NCBI GenBank assembly: GCA_038087035.1
Contig: CP051187.1
Span: 5,958,001-6,022,000 of the forward strand
DNA: 64,000 bases
Origin: Gloeotrichia echinulata CP02
Lineage (GTDB): Bacteria > Cyanobacteriota > Cyanobacteriia > Cyanobacteriales > Nostocaceae
Direction of reading: 5' to 3'
The notes below the pieces were generated by a model that saw only the letters and a program-made list of their open reading frames with translations, was not told the DNA's origin and did no database searches. The position numbers and the translations under genes were made by a program. Below, piece by piece: positions 16,208 through 25,592 of this stretch. Each line of letters opens with the position of its first letter. The first letter of the stretch is position 1.

Positions 16208-16738
16208 CCCCACCGATTGGGTTAATTCGGATTAATTGGAAACATTTCCTCTTGCAGAAGAAACTCTGTCAACATTGTTTCTGCCCCCCACCGATTGGGT
16301 TAATTCGGATTAATTGGAAACCCTCTTCTCTTTTTGCCGCTTTTTCAACCGCTGTTTCCCCACCGATTGGGTTAATTCGGATTAATTGGAAACTTTAACA
16401 TTGTAGGTGCCGTTTGGAGAGAGTTCTCCATCCCCACCGATTGGGTTAATTCGGATTAATTGGAAACGCCTTAGCATGGCGACATCGTTTTTTTCATCGC
16501 CCCCACCGATTGGGTTAATTCGGATTAGTTGGAAACGCTATCAAATTGCAGAACAGTTGGTTTGATGCCATTACCCCACCGATTGGGTTAATTCGGATTA
16601 GTTGGAAACGAAACGTTCTTGCTTGTTTTCGGATACGACAAAAGCCCCACCGATTGGGTTAATTCGGATTAGTTGGAAACAGGTTTGTGCTGAGTCGTCA
16701 GATGACGGGAAATTGAATTCCCCACCGATTGGGTTAAT
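16208..16738 (+). CRISPR. CRISPR array: seven 36-bp repeats, one truncated repeat, seven spacers
   Basis: The repeat starts CCCCACCGATTGGG, continues TTAATTCGGATTA and ends ATTGGAAAC or GTTGGAAAC. Repeats start at 16208, 16286, 16358, 16432, 16501, 16574, 16645 and, cut after 19 bp, 16720. Spacers are 42, 36, 38, 33, 37, 35 and 39 bp. The first four repeats have TTAATTGG and the next three TTAGTTGG. The GGAAAC end suits cyanobacterial type I or III arrays, but no cas gene is in the window. The leader is inferred on the left. The last repeat runs into unrelated sequence 18 bp before element E2. Confidence 0.95.
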
Positions 16739-16755
16739 GATGAATAAAATACCTT

Positions 16756-16897
16756 TTACAGCAGTTTTCAGGTATTTAGACGACACCCCGATATCTGTAT
16801 TTCTTTCTTCCTTCTCTGCGAGACGCTCCGCGAATGCGCCTTTGCGCCTTTGCGTGAGATATAAAAATGTGGTTCATTTACCTGAAAATCGCTGTAA
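16756..16897. repeat. Palindromic element E2 with an insertion
   Basis: The ends TTACAGCAGTTTTCAGGTA (16756) and TACCTGAAAATCGCTGTAA (to 16897) are the family ends. The usual central palindrome is replaced by the CTCTGCGAGACGCTCCGCGA-type dispersed repeat and a TTTGCGCCTTTGCG stretch. The trailing end of the CRISPR array is immediately to the left. Confidence 0.75.
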
Positions 16898-16899
16898 AA

Positions 16900-16936
16900 A
16901 TCCCACGGTGACGCTGATGCAATCAACCGTGGGATG
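16900..16936 (-). terminator. Rho-independent terminator of the giant RTX gene
   Basis: On the minus strand ATCCCACGGTTGAT pairs with ATCAGCG..ACCGTGGGAT (10-bp core stem ATCCCACGGT/ACCGTGGGAT) and is followed by TTTTT. It lies 30 bp after the stop codon at 16967. The same hairpin is duplicated at 25299-25335. Confidence 0.85.
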
Positions 16937-16966
16937 GTCAAAAATTCAAAAATGCAAGTTTTTGAG

Positions 16967-19900
16967 CTATGCAATCACAGTAATATTATTACTGGTGAGG
17001 GCTGCTTTATTCGATAACTGGGCAATTTGGACTTGTGCCACACCGCCAAGACCATCTGCATCAAAGAAGAGTTTACCCGTAGCCGAGTTGTAGACAAAGC
17101 GATCGCTCGCACTAGTCGCACTCGCACCCAATCGCAACAAGCTGGCGTCAAGTACACCCAGTGCTTGAGTCAGTCCGAAATCTGATTTGGAGATGAAGAT
17201 CGTATCAACGCCTCGTGCAAAGTCAGCGAGGGTATCAAAATCACCAACGCTATTACCAGTGAGGTAGAAGCCATCGCCACCAGTTCCACCAGTCAAGACA
17301 TCATTACCAGCACCGCCATAAAGCAGATCATCGCCAGCACCACCATTGAGGATATCGTTACCAGCACCGCCATTGAGGGTATTATTGGCAGCATTACCTG
17401 TGAGTATATTGTTGAGGTTATTGCCAGTCCCATCAATCGCTAATGTTCCGGTCAGTGTTAGGTTCTCGACATAGTTTGCCAAGGTGAAAGTGACTGAGGA
17501 TCTAACTGTATCAGTGCCAGAGTTGACATCTTCCACAATCACATCATCAACGCTGTCTACAGTGTAGGTATCATTACCAGCACCGCCAGTCAGGGTGTCA
17601 TTGCCAACACCGCCATCTAACAGATCATTGCCATCCCCACCATTGAGGATATCGTTACCAGCACCGCCAGTGAGGGTATCGTTACCGACACCGCCATTGA
17701 GGGAGTCATTACCATCCCCACCATTTAACACATCATTACCAGCGTCGCCATTGAGGGTATCATCGCCAGCGGCACCAGTGAGGGTATCGTTACCAGCACC
17801 GCCATTGAGGGTATTATTGGCAGCATTGCCTGTGAGTATATTGTTGAGGTTATTGCCAGTCCCATCAATCGCTAATGTTCCAGTCAGTGTTAGGTTCTCG
17901 ACATTATTTGCCAAGGTGAAAGTGACTGAGGATCTAACTGTATCCGTGCCAGAATTGGCATATTCGACAATCACATCATCAACGCTGTCTACAATGTAGG
18001 TGTCATTACCAGCACCGCCATCTAGCACATCATTGCCAACACCGCCATCTAGCACATCATTGCCAATACCACCATTGAGGTTATCGTTACCAGCACCGCC
18101 AGTGAGGGTATCGTTCCCGACACCACCATTGAGGTTATCGTTACCAGCACCGCCAGTGAGGGTATCGTTCCCGACACCGCCATTGAGGGAGTCATTGCCA
18201 TCTCCACCATTTAACACATCATTGCCAGCGTCGCCATTGAGGTTATCATCGCCAGCGTCACCATTTAACACATCATTGCCAATACCACCATTGAGGGTAT
18301 CGTTACCAGCACCACCATTGAGGGTATCGTTACCTGCTAGACCCGAAATAATGTCAGATCCGTCAGTTCCTGTGAGGGTATCATTGCCCGCAGTACCCAA
18401 AATCGTAATCCCATCATTAGCACCTGTCACAGTGATGGTAACTGTTTGGCTGGTGCCATCTGCAGTCTGCACCGTGAAAGTATCGTTGACTGTTTGACCT
18501 GCTGTCAAGGCATTGGTGGCTGAGTTGCTGTTGTTGAGGCTATAGCTCCAGTTACCATTGTTACTGATGGTAAAGCTACCGTAAGTACCGCTGCTGTTGG
18601 TTTGGGCGACAAAGGTAGCAGGAGAATCGACATCGGTGACACTCAGGCTACCCGTGACGGTATTTTGGGCTGCATCTTCTGTGACTGCGCCTGTGATGTT
18701 CCCGCTGATGATGGCTGAGTCATTAGCACCTGTCACAGTGATGGTAACTGTTTGGCTGGTGCCATCTGCAGTCTGCACCGTGAAAGTATCGTTGACTGTT
18801 TGACCTGCTGTCAAGCCATTGGTGGCTGAGTTGCTGTTGTCGAGGCTATAGCTCCAGTTACCATTGTTACTGATGGTAAAGCTACCGTAGGTGCCGCTGC
18901 TGTTGGTTTGGGCGACAAAGGTAGCAGGAGAATCGACATCGGTGACACTCAGACTACCAGTGACGGTATTTTGGGCTGCATCTTCTGTAACTGCGCCTGT
19001 GATGTTCCCGCTGATGATGGCTGGGTCATTCACTGAAGTAATCGTGATGTTTACCGTTGCTGTTGCAGTTTTGCCCTTACCATCGTTAATGGAGTAAGTA
19101 AAGCTATCGCTGCCGTTATAGTTGGAATTTGGGGTGTAGATAATAAAGTCATCAGCAAAGTTGTCAGTAGTGCCATTGTTGTTCACAATCGCAGTACCAT
19201 TAACTGGAGCCGATACCAGACTCAGTTGCAGCACATCACCATTGACATCACTGTCATTACCGAGAACGTTGATGTTAATTGCAGTGTCTTCGTTAGTAGT
19301 TGCAGTGTCATTACCAGCTACAGGCGCAGTGTTCAGGTTCAGTCCCACAATCACCGGATCGTGGTCAGAGGAACGGTATTGGTCAGCATTGTATAAGCTA
19401 CTGACTTGACCTGTTGACTTAAAGTTAGTGTTGTAATCTAGAACACTGGGTTCATCGGCATTAATGTGCCATTTATCTGCACCAGTTACCTGTGTAGCTA
19501 AACTGCTAGTAGCTAGGGCATGGTCAAGGGAACCCAACTGTCCATCGAAAACATAGGAGTAGGAAGTATCCGGGACTAGGCTATTATACCCGGCACCTGC
19601 GAGAGTTGTTAATGGATCTTCTTTGGCGTAGGCGTTGAGGTCGCCCAAAACCAGGTAATCAGAGTCAGTAGTACCTGTGGGTTTTGTCGCTAACCATTGT
19701 GCCAAATCTTGAGCCTGACGGGTACGTGTTCCATTCGAGAAACCTTGACCGTCGCCAGCGTCAGCATCGCCAACACCACCAGAACTGGAACCTTTAGACT
19801 TGAAGTGGTTAACAACTGCAGTGAATTTTTCACCAGTTGAGTTTTGTTGGAAAGTCTGCGCCAGTGGTTTACGTCCAACTAAGTCAAATGCACCAGTACC

Positions 19901-22900
19901 ATATCCATTTGGCATGGTTGCAGCTGCACCTACTGCAGTAACTTTACCAGGCTTGTAGATTAATCCCACTGCAATTTGGTCAGTTCCCAAACTGGTTCCG
20001 GGATTGATAAACGTGTAAGTTCCCGCACCAGCTACTGCATTCAGTCCGTTAACTAAATCTTGAATTGCACTGGTAGAACCATAGCCATCGTTTTCGATTT
20101 CCATCAGTCCGAGGACATCAGCGCCTGTGCCAATTATGGCTTGGATAATCTTGTTACGCTGACGTGTCAACTCTGAGGCGTTCTCTGCTCCCCGTGCAGT
20201 GGGGAAGCCACCACCAGCGCCATCACCGTTAAAATAGTTGAGAACGTTAAAGCTAGCTACTTTGAGGCTACCGCCGACATCAGGTGCTGAGGTGGGACGG
20301 GGATTAGTTGGTGTAAAGTTAACTCCTGTGGAGGTTTGAACGCGATACCCTTCAAAACGTTGGTCTAAAACACCAGTGATGCTGGTAACGGTATCACCAC
20401 CGCGCAATGTGTTAGATGCGCTTAGAGGATTACCACCACGACCAAAAAGAATGGTGCTAGGGTTTTGCGTACTGCTACCGTCATCTAAGTAGATTTCCCG
20501 TTTGGCAATCTCAGCTAAATAAGCAGAATAGCCACTGACGCTCGGTGCGTTGAATTGGGTGTACTGGTCGAGTCTGGCGTCAGTACCAGGTTGGTTGCTG
20601 GCGCCTGTGGCTGAGAGCAGAACCTGTCCAAAACGTCCTAGCTGAAAATACTCGGTGACTGTCAAGTTACCACTCGCAGCACTAACATTGACTAACATCC
20701 CTTCGTAGCTTTCTAAGTCTGTCACACTAGTTACAGGTAACTGGATGTTAGTGACTGTAGGTAAGGTGCTAGCGCCCAGGTTGACAACAGTTGTTACATT
20801 AGAGAGTTGCGTCAAGCTGCTGGTATTACCACTACTAGTGCTAGTGAATTCGGCAACATTTCCAGTTACCCGCACCTTATCGCCAACGTTACCAGAAAAC
20901 AGTCCTGATGGGTCAAAAACAAAGATACCTTCTGAGGTTGCAGAGTTACCATCAGCGTCGGCGTCTTCTTCTTGGACGTAGAAGCCGTTGAGTTTAGTAG
21001 AGCCAGCAAAAGCAGCGACGACAATACCCTCAATGGTACGAGTACCACTAAAGGCGGAGTTAAAGGTGGAACCGCTACCTTGAATATCGTGGATTTTGGT
21101 AACGACAACTTCGTCATCTGTTACTGTCACGCTAGCGGTGCTATTACTAAAGCCAGTCGCACTGGCGGTGATGGTGACGTTTTGGGAACCATCTACTACC
21201 GCATCATCTATAGCTGTGACTGCAAAGGTAGCTGAGGTTTGTCCAGCCGCAATGGTGACAGTAGTAGGAACCGTTGCTTCTGATGTATCGTTACTGACTA
21301 ATGTTACTATCAGGTCACTGGTGGTGCTACCAGTGCGGGTAACAGTTCCTGTAGCGACTGATGTTCCTGCAGCCTCGGAGAATGTGTTAGGTGAAATGCT
21401 CAAACTGAGGGAAGCTGTTGTTCCACCACGTAAAGCACTTAAATCTTGACCGGGGTTAGCATCCCCAGGGGTGGGGTAATTAGATGCAGTGGCTGGGAAG
21501 TCATACCGCACCCAGTTACTAGCTGTGTCGTTACCAGCGGCGGTGTTACCTGTATAGTAGGCGTTATCGGCAACACTAGGCAAGTTGAGGTTAACCAAAC
21601 CATCAGGTGCATTTCCTCCGCCTTCAGAGGAAATAAAGTCTAGGTAGATATTGTCCGTACCACCACTGTTACCATCGGCTCCGGGTAAGTAGAGGTAGAG
21701 GGCTTCCCCACTAGTAGATAATCCTGTATTCGTGCTACCGCCTAAGCCGTCCACGCTGACTGTCACACCTGTTCCTGGCGCGAGAACCATTTTCCAGTCA
21801 CTGGTATCAGTATCTGTGGTGACTCCTAGTGTAGTAGTCCAAACAGTGATAATTGTACCTTTGGGAACACTGCTCAAAAATGAATCATTGCCAAAGACGA
21901 AGACTGATTCATTATTATTCAGGACACCACCGACAAATTCATTATCACTAACCCGTAAACCACGCAGGTCAGCGTTATCTTTGAGAACTAGTAGTTCAAA
22001 GAAATCATTGCCGTTAGCATCATTATCTGCGGCGTACTCATTAAAGATGATGTCTCCTACAGCCAGGGTTGCAGGTGGTGTGACAGTATCATTGTCTGTA
22101 ATGGTGACTGTGGCTGTGGTTGTTCCACCCAAGGTGTAGTTAGCGCCGCTTCCCAAGGTGAGAGTAACGTTTTCACTGGCTTCTTGGGTTGTATCATCAA
22201 CTGGGGTGATGGTGATATCAACAAATGAGCTATTAGCCGCAATGGTGGCAGTACCTGTTAAGGTTGGGGTGTAGTCACTACCATCATTGGCTGCTTGACC
22301 TGCACCTGTGGTAATGCTGTAGTTAATTGTCAGGTCTGTAGCTGTGCTACCTGTGCGGGTGATCCTAAAAGTGCCTGGGTTTGTGCCTGCTTCAGCGGCG
22401 GCGGTATCTGTGGCAGCTATAGTGATGATTGGTAATGTCACCGCAGACCCTAGGGTGATGGTCTCGCTGCGGAATTTCTGGAAGTTATCCTGCGCCAGAT
22501 CCTTGGAGGCTATACCGTCGTTGTACCAGACGTTATCGCCATTATCTATCAATACCTGGAATTGGGTGCTGTCGGTCAGGGAACTAGGTACTTCTACAAT
22601 GGTCTCAAAGCTACCCCCCGCATTTAACGCTGTTAAATCGGTTGCACGTAGTACAGGGGTATCAGCTGCATTGCCAGTCCAAGTGTAAAGGCGGAAATCA
22701 TTGGGAGCGCTGCCAGCCGCACCGCTAGACCCGGCAATAATGATATATTCATTATTAGCATTACGCTCAATGCTGCGAATTCCTCGACCGCCTAAGTCAA
22801 GTAAAATGGGAGCGCCAAAGGTAGCAGAGCCTGATGTCCCACCAGAGGCATTCAGGATACTAGTAAAGTTTGTCACCGTAACAATCAGCGCCTTGGTGCG

Positions 22901-24799
22901 ATCGCTTGTTGGTTCATTAGGCGCACGAAAGCCAACGTAAGCTGTAGTACCATCGGGGGCTATTGTCAAGCCTTCGATGTTAAAGCCGTTTGTTTGTTCT
23001 GGTACAACATTATTAGCTGCACTAGCCCCTAGTCCTAAGTAGCCAGCACCTAAACCGTGACCGTTGGCATTATCCCAAGCAATTAGGTCATCTTCAAGAT
23101 ATTGATAGTATCCCTGGAATGTCAGCGTTGTGTTAGCACCTGTACCAGAAATCTGGGTAGCAAAGATGCGTTCGCGATTGGGTCTGTCGCTACCCCCACT
23201 AGAATTACTGTGGGAACCCATCCAGTAAATGGTATTACCTACCTTAGTTGAAGCTTCAATGTCAACCTCACTGGAACCTGATAACCCAAGACTTGAGGTG
23301 AAGTCAAAGCTGGCTAGAGGTAAACCAGAATTATTCCGGTCATAGAGTCTAATTGTCTGGTCTTCATCGTCTCCCACCAGCAGATAATTTGAGTCAATGG
23401 CGATCGCTGTGGAAGCGTCAGAAGTCCCAGTCAGGAAGCGGGTGTTATTTGTACCCGCCGCTGAAGCCGCATATTTGATAACGTAAGAATTGCTGAGTGT
23501 ACCATCACTAACGGTGACGGTGATATCGCTGTAACCTACACCTGTAGGCGTAATTTTTAGGTTGCGGCTATTTCCAGTTCCCGTAATTGTTAGGTTGGTG
23601 TTGGTCACAACTCCCGTGTTGCTGCTGGTTGCTGTTACAGTTAAGGAACCAGCTGCTGTTTCTGCGTCGGCGACGTTAAACTCAATCCCAATGGTGCTTG
23701 CAGGGTCGGTGGGGTCGTTAATTACACCACTAATATAAGCAGCAGGGCTACCAGCAAGGCTGTTATCAGGAATATTCAGGAAAGCTGTAACTTTGTCTGG
23801 GTCTATGATTGTTTCATTATCAGCCTGAATGGTGGGGGCTGTGTTGACAACATCATTATCTGTTATGATAATGTTTTGGGTAATGGTGCTACCTAAGGCA
23901 ATACCTGATGAGGGGTTAGTAATGGTCAATGTAGCAGTTTCCGTACCCTCAACTAAAGCATCATCTACAACTGTGAAGGTGACAGAACCTGTGGTTTGTC
24001 CGCTCAGGATGGTAATTGTAGTATTGCTGAGGTTGTAATCTCCTGTGGTGATACCAGTTCCCGATACTCCTAAGTTAACAGTCTGATTACCAGAAACTGC
24101 ACTGGAGGCTGTAGCGGTGACGGTGATGACTGTTGTCCCCGCTTCAGTTCCTGTATTGCTACTGAGGGATAAGTTAACTGTGGGAATTCCACTTGTCACA
24201 CTGAAGCTATAAGAATTAGAAGATGGTGGCGCACCAGATACCCAATTTGTAGAAGTATTGGCGATCGCGCTTAACAGAGATGTCTTATCACCAGAATAGA
24301 CTGCTCCACTCGTTTTATAGCTCAGAGAAGCATTTGCAGAAATCGTCAGCCAAGTTGATCCATTAGTAAGTCCGGAAGGACGTAGACCAGTAGTATTTCC
24401 TGTTCGCAGTCCATAAACAAAATTGTTTGTTCCCGTGTTGTATACACCTGTGCTGGTTTGGTAGATATATAGCTCCTCACTCGCATTAGTCAATCCAGGA
24501 GAACCACTGGATTTCTGCGTGTAAGTATATTGTGTGTTTGTCACATTTTGATTTGTACCGTATCCAAGATTGATAACTGTTCCAGCAGCAATATCTTGAT
24601 TAGCTACAAACTCATATGCTCCTTCGTTGAAGTCAGCAAAGCTATTACCTCCATCAGATGTCACTTCATTATCATTTATGAAGAATTTAGTTCCTGAACC
24701 AACGGTATTCAGGAAGAGAATTGCCAATGTGTCAGGAGTTCCAGATGTATTAAAACCAATTATCGCAATATCACCAGCAGTCAGAGTTGTCGCTGCCAT
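16967..24799 (-). CDS. Giant secreted multidomain protein: Calx-beta, ExeM/NucH-type nuclease, VCBS, RTX
   Basis: A 2610-aa protein without a Sec signal. In order (approximate residues): N-terminal domain (1-200); Calx-beta (203-317); an all-beta DUF3616/propeller-like region (450-790); Calx-beta (790-910); a lamin-tail-like domain (915-1120, starting near LAVGDIIFNEYAADNDANG); Calx-beta (1130-1230); an OB-like domain typical of ExeM/NucH nucleases (1235-1500); an endonuclease/exonuclease/phosphatase domain (1513-1816, with SLKVASFNVLNYFNG, GLMEIEND and YRSSDHDPVIVGL); a cadherin-like domain (1826-1925); two VCBS repeats (1926-2125); RTX nonapeptides of the GGAGNDTLNG type (2133-2500); and a C-terminal block like a type I secretion signal. 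Probably a Ca-binding, type-I-secreted nuclease for scavenging DNA-derived nutrients. ATG 24799 starts at a conserved MAATTLTAGDIAIIGF. Confidence 0.88.
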   Translation of the reverse strand: MAATTLTAGDIAIIGFNTSGTPDTLAILFLNTVGSGTKFFINDNEVTSDGGNSFADFNEGAYEFVANQDIAAGTVINLGYGTNQNVTNTQYTYTQKSSGSPGLTNASEELYIYQTSTGVYNTGTNNFVYGLRTGNTTGLRPSGLTNGSTWLTISANASLSYKTSGAVYSGDKTSLLSAIANTSTNWVSGAPPSSNSYSFSVTSGIPTVNLSLSSNTGTEAGTTVITVTATASSAVSGNQTVNLGVSGTGITTGDYNLSNTTITILSGQTTGSVTFTVVDDALVEGTETATLTITNPSSGIALGSTITQNIIITDNDVVNTAPTIQADNETIIDPDKVTAFLNIPDNSLAGSPAAYISGVINDPTDPASTIGIEFNVADAETAAGSLTVTATSSNTGVVTNTNLTITGTGNSRNLKITPTGVGYSDITVTVSDGTLSNSYVIKYAASAAGTNNTRFLTGTSDASTAIAIDSNYLLVGDDEDQTIRLYDRNNSGLPLASFDFTSSLGLSGSSEVDIEASTKVGNTIYWMGSHSNSSGGSDRPNRERIFATQISGTGANTTLTFQGYYQYLEDDLIAWDNANGHGLGAGYLGLGASAANNVVPEQTNGFNIEGLTIAPDGTTAYVGFRAPNEPTSDRTKALIVTVTNFTSILNASGGTSGSATFGAPILLDLGGRGIRSIERNANNEYIIIAGSSGAAGSAPNDFRLYTWTGNAADTPVLRATDLTALNAGGSFETIVEVPSSLTDSTQFQVLIDNGDNVWYNDGIASKDLAQDNFQKFRSETITLGSAVTLPIITIAATDTAAAEAGTNPGTFRITRTGSTATDLTINYSITTGAGQAANDGSDYTPTLTGTATIAANSSFVDITITPVDDTTQEASENVTLTLGSGANYTLGGTTTATVTITDNDTVTPPATLAVGDIIFNEYAADNDANGNDFFELLVLKDNADLRGLRVSDNEFVGGVLNNNESVFVFGNDSFLSSVPKGTIITVWTTTLGVTTDTDTSDWKMVLAPGTGVTVSVDGLGGSTNTGLSTSGEALYLYLPGADGNSGGTDNIYLDFISSEGGGNAPDGLVNLNLPSVADNAYYTGNTAAGNDTASNWVRYDFPATASNYPTPGDANPGQDLSALRGGTTASLSLSISPNTFSEAAGTSVATGTVTRTGSTTSDLIVTLVSNDTSEATVPTTVTIAAGQTSATFAVTAIDDAVVDGSQNVTITASATGFSNSTASVTVTDDEVVVTKIHDIQGSGSTFNSAFSGTRTIEGIVVAAFAGSTKLNGFYVQEEDADADGNSATSEGIFVFDPSGLFSGNVGDKVRVTGNVAEFTSTSSGNTSSLTQLSNVTTVVNLGASTLPTVTNIQLPVTSVTDLESYEGMLVNVSAASGNLTVTEYFQLGRFGQVLLSATGASNQPGTDARLDQYTQFNAPSVSGYSAYLAEIAKREIYLDDGSSTQNPSTILFGRGGNPLSASNTLRGGDTVTSITGVLDQRFEGYRVQTSTGVNFTPTNPRPTSAPDVGGSLKVASFNVLNYFNGDGAGGGFPTARGAENASELTRQRNKIIQAIIGTGADVLGLMEIENDGYGSTSAIQDLVNGLNAVAGAGTYTFINPGTSLGTDQIAVGLIYKPGKVTAVGAAATMPNGYGTGAFDLVGRKPLAQTFQQNSTGEKFTAVVNHFKSKGSSSGGVGDADAGDGQGFSNGTRTRQAQDLAQWLATKPTGTTDSDYLVLGDLNAYAKEDPLTTLAGAGYNSLVPDTSYSYVFDGQLGSLDHALATSSLATQVTGADKWHINADEPSVLDYNTNFKSTGQVSSLYNADQYRSSDHDPVIVGLNLNTAPVAGNDTATTNEDTAININVLGNDSDVNGDVLQLSLVSAPVNGTAIVNNNGTTDNFADDFIIYTPNSNYNGSDSFTYSINDGKGKTATATVNITITSVNDPAIISGNITGAVTEDAAQNTVTGSLSVTDVDSPATFVAQTNSSGTYGSFTISNNGNWSYSLDNSNSATNGLTAGQTVNDTFTVQTADGTSQTVTITVTGANDSAIISGNITGAVTEDAAQNTVTGSLSVTDVDSPATFVAQTNSSGTYGSFTISNNGNWSYSLNNSNSATNALTAGQTVNDTFTVQTADGTSQTVTITVTGANDGITILGTAGNDTLTGTDGSDIISGLAGNDTLNGGAGNDTLNGGIGNDVLNGDAGDDNLNGDAGNDVLNGGDGNDSLNGGVGNDTLTGGAGNDNLNGGVGNDTLTGGAGNDNLNGGIGNDVLDGGVGNDVLDGGAGNDTYIVDSVDDVIVEYANSGTDTVRSSVTFTLANNVENLTLTGTLAIDGTGNNLNNILTGNAANNTLNGGAGNDTLTGAAGDDTLNGDAGNDVLNGGDGNDSLNGGVGNDTLTGGAGNDILNGGDGNDLLDGGVGNDTLTGGAGNDTYTVDSVDDVIVEDVNSGTDTVRSSVTFTLANYVENLTLTGTLAIDGTGNNLNNILTGNAANNTLNGGAGNDILNGGAGDDLLYGGAGNDVLTGGTGGDGFYLTGNSVGDFDTLADFARGVDTIFISKSDFGLTQALGVLDASLLRLGASATSASDRFVYNSATGKLFFDADGLGGVAQVQIAQLSNKAALTSNNITVIA
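17370..18350. repeat. Internal direct repeats coding for the RTX blocks
   Basis: RTX nonapeptide coding repeats, including two nearly identical copies about 432 bp apart (starting near 17379 and 17811). Each encodes the DSVDDVIVE...GTDTVRSSVTFTLAN spacer segment followed by NILTGNAANNTLNGGAGND. Near-identity at DNA level implies recent unequal crossing over or gene conversion. Confidence 0.85.
18421..19032. repeat. Two 306-bp direct repeats coding for VCBS domains
   Basis: The segment beginning CACCTGTCACAGTGATGGTA occurs at 18421 and 18727, a 306-bp period equal to 102 codons. The copies differ at only a few positions and encode the two tandem VCBS domains of the giant protein. Confidence 0.88.
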
Positions 24800-25170
24800 A
24801 CATTATCATCCTTTCAAGTTTTTGTGATGTGTATCTAAACTTCTAACTGTTGACGGTTGACTGTTGACTGTTGAGAACTTCCAGGGCTTTTTGTTCACAC
24901 TGAAGGGAAAACTCATTCCCTTGTAGATGTGATCCCAAAGCCGCCCCACCGCTTAGGGATTGTGTAAGTTGGCAAGCAAAATGAAGTATAACTAGTGTTA
25001 GTTAACACTATTTATGATATTTGGTTAAGGTTAAGGCAAGACTACGTAAAAGTAAATTTACAAGATGTTTATAACTGAGAAAAATCACATGCTAATAATA
25101 GAAAATACTTATTGGAAAAATTTATTGATTATTTTGCAGATTAAGTAAAATAGGTTGTTTAAAGCTTTTA
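24800..25170. promoter_or_regulatory. Upstream region of the giant gene
   Basis: There is no gene in these 370 bp. On the minus strand a purine-rich ribosome site (GAAAGGATGATAATG) precedes the start at 24799. Further out are two or three heptamer-like copies of TGTTGACTG/TTGACGGT (24847-24872) and an AT-rich stretch at 25000-25160 that should contain the promoter; no specific operator was identified. Confidence 0.45.
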
Positions 25171-25265
25171 TTACAGCAATTTTCACGCAATAACCACAGA
25201 TCTTCGTAGGGGCGCAAGGCCTTGCGCCCCTACCCTGTGGTCTATTTACCTGAAAATGGCTGTAA
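25171..25265. repeat. Palindromic element E3
   Basis: A full-length 95-bp copy: TTACAGCAATTTTCACGCAA at the left, the GGGGCGCAAGGCCTTGCGCC core, and TTACCTGAAAATGGCTGTAA at the right. Confidence 0.9.
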
Positions 25266-25298
25266 TAAATAAATTAGAGAAAATCAGAGAAACTTTCA

Positions 25299-25419
25299 AT
25301 CCCACGGTGACGCTGATACCATCAACCGTGGGATGGTTAAAGATTCCAAAATGCAAGTCTTTGAGCTATGCAATCACAGTAATATTACTACTGGTGAGGG
25401 CTGCATTAATTCGATATTA
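25299..25419 (-). pseudogene. Relic: last codons and terminator of a second RTX-type gene
   Basis: Bases 25299-25404 repeat 16900-17005 with about seven mismatches. They carry the terminator hairpin (ATCCCACGG...CCGTGGGAT) and, on the minus strand, codons for NAALTSSNITVIA followed by TAG. These are the same last residues as the giant protein (KAALTSNNITVIA). Upstream of this the frame is lost. It is the 3' stump of a paralogue otherwise deleted, or of a tandem duplication that collapsed. Confidence 0.88.
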
Positions 25420-25470
25420 GCGCAACTACGAACAAATCAATTCACCAAGCATTGTTAACTTGGTGGACTA

Positions 25471-25579
25471 CTATAGCGTTTCTCGCTCTAGTGAGGTACA
25501 TCGGTAAGGGCACGGCAGTGCCGTGCCCCTACATCGCGTGATACAATTTTGTACCTCATCTGAATAGGAAGTGCTATAG
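25471..25579. repeat. Inverted-repeat element with GGGCACGGCA palindrome
   Basis: The ends are CTATAGCG at 25471 and GTGCTATAG at 25579; the centre at 25508-25533 is GGGCACGGCAGTGCCGTGCCC. The left part TATAGCGTTTCTCGC(T/C)CTAGT and the palindrome recur at 61276-61337; the palindrome alone is at 40307-40335. Confidence 0.8.
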
Positions 25580-25592
25580 TGTCGGTAGTTCA

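Noticed and set aside
16208..16738. Array as part of a CRISPR-associated transposon
   Set aside because: No tnsB/tnsC/tniQ, Cas12k or Cascade gene is in the window; the nearby mobile elements are MITEs and IS relics.
16598..17093. 163-aa plus-strand frame across the CRISPR end
   Set aside because: It runs over repeats, spacers, element E2 and the antisense of the RTX end; no gene character.
17595..18803. Plus-strand frames opposite the RTX and VCBS regions
   Set aside because: Antisense shadows of the repetitive giant gene, Ser/Pro-rich by codon bias; no independent support.
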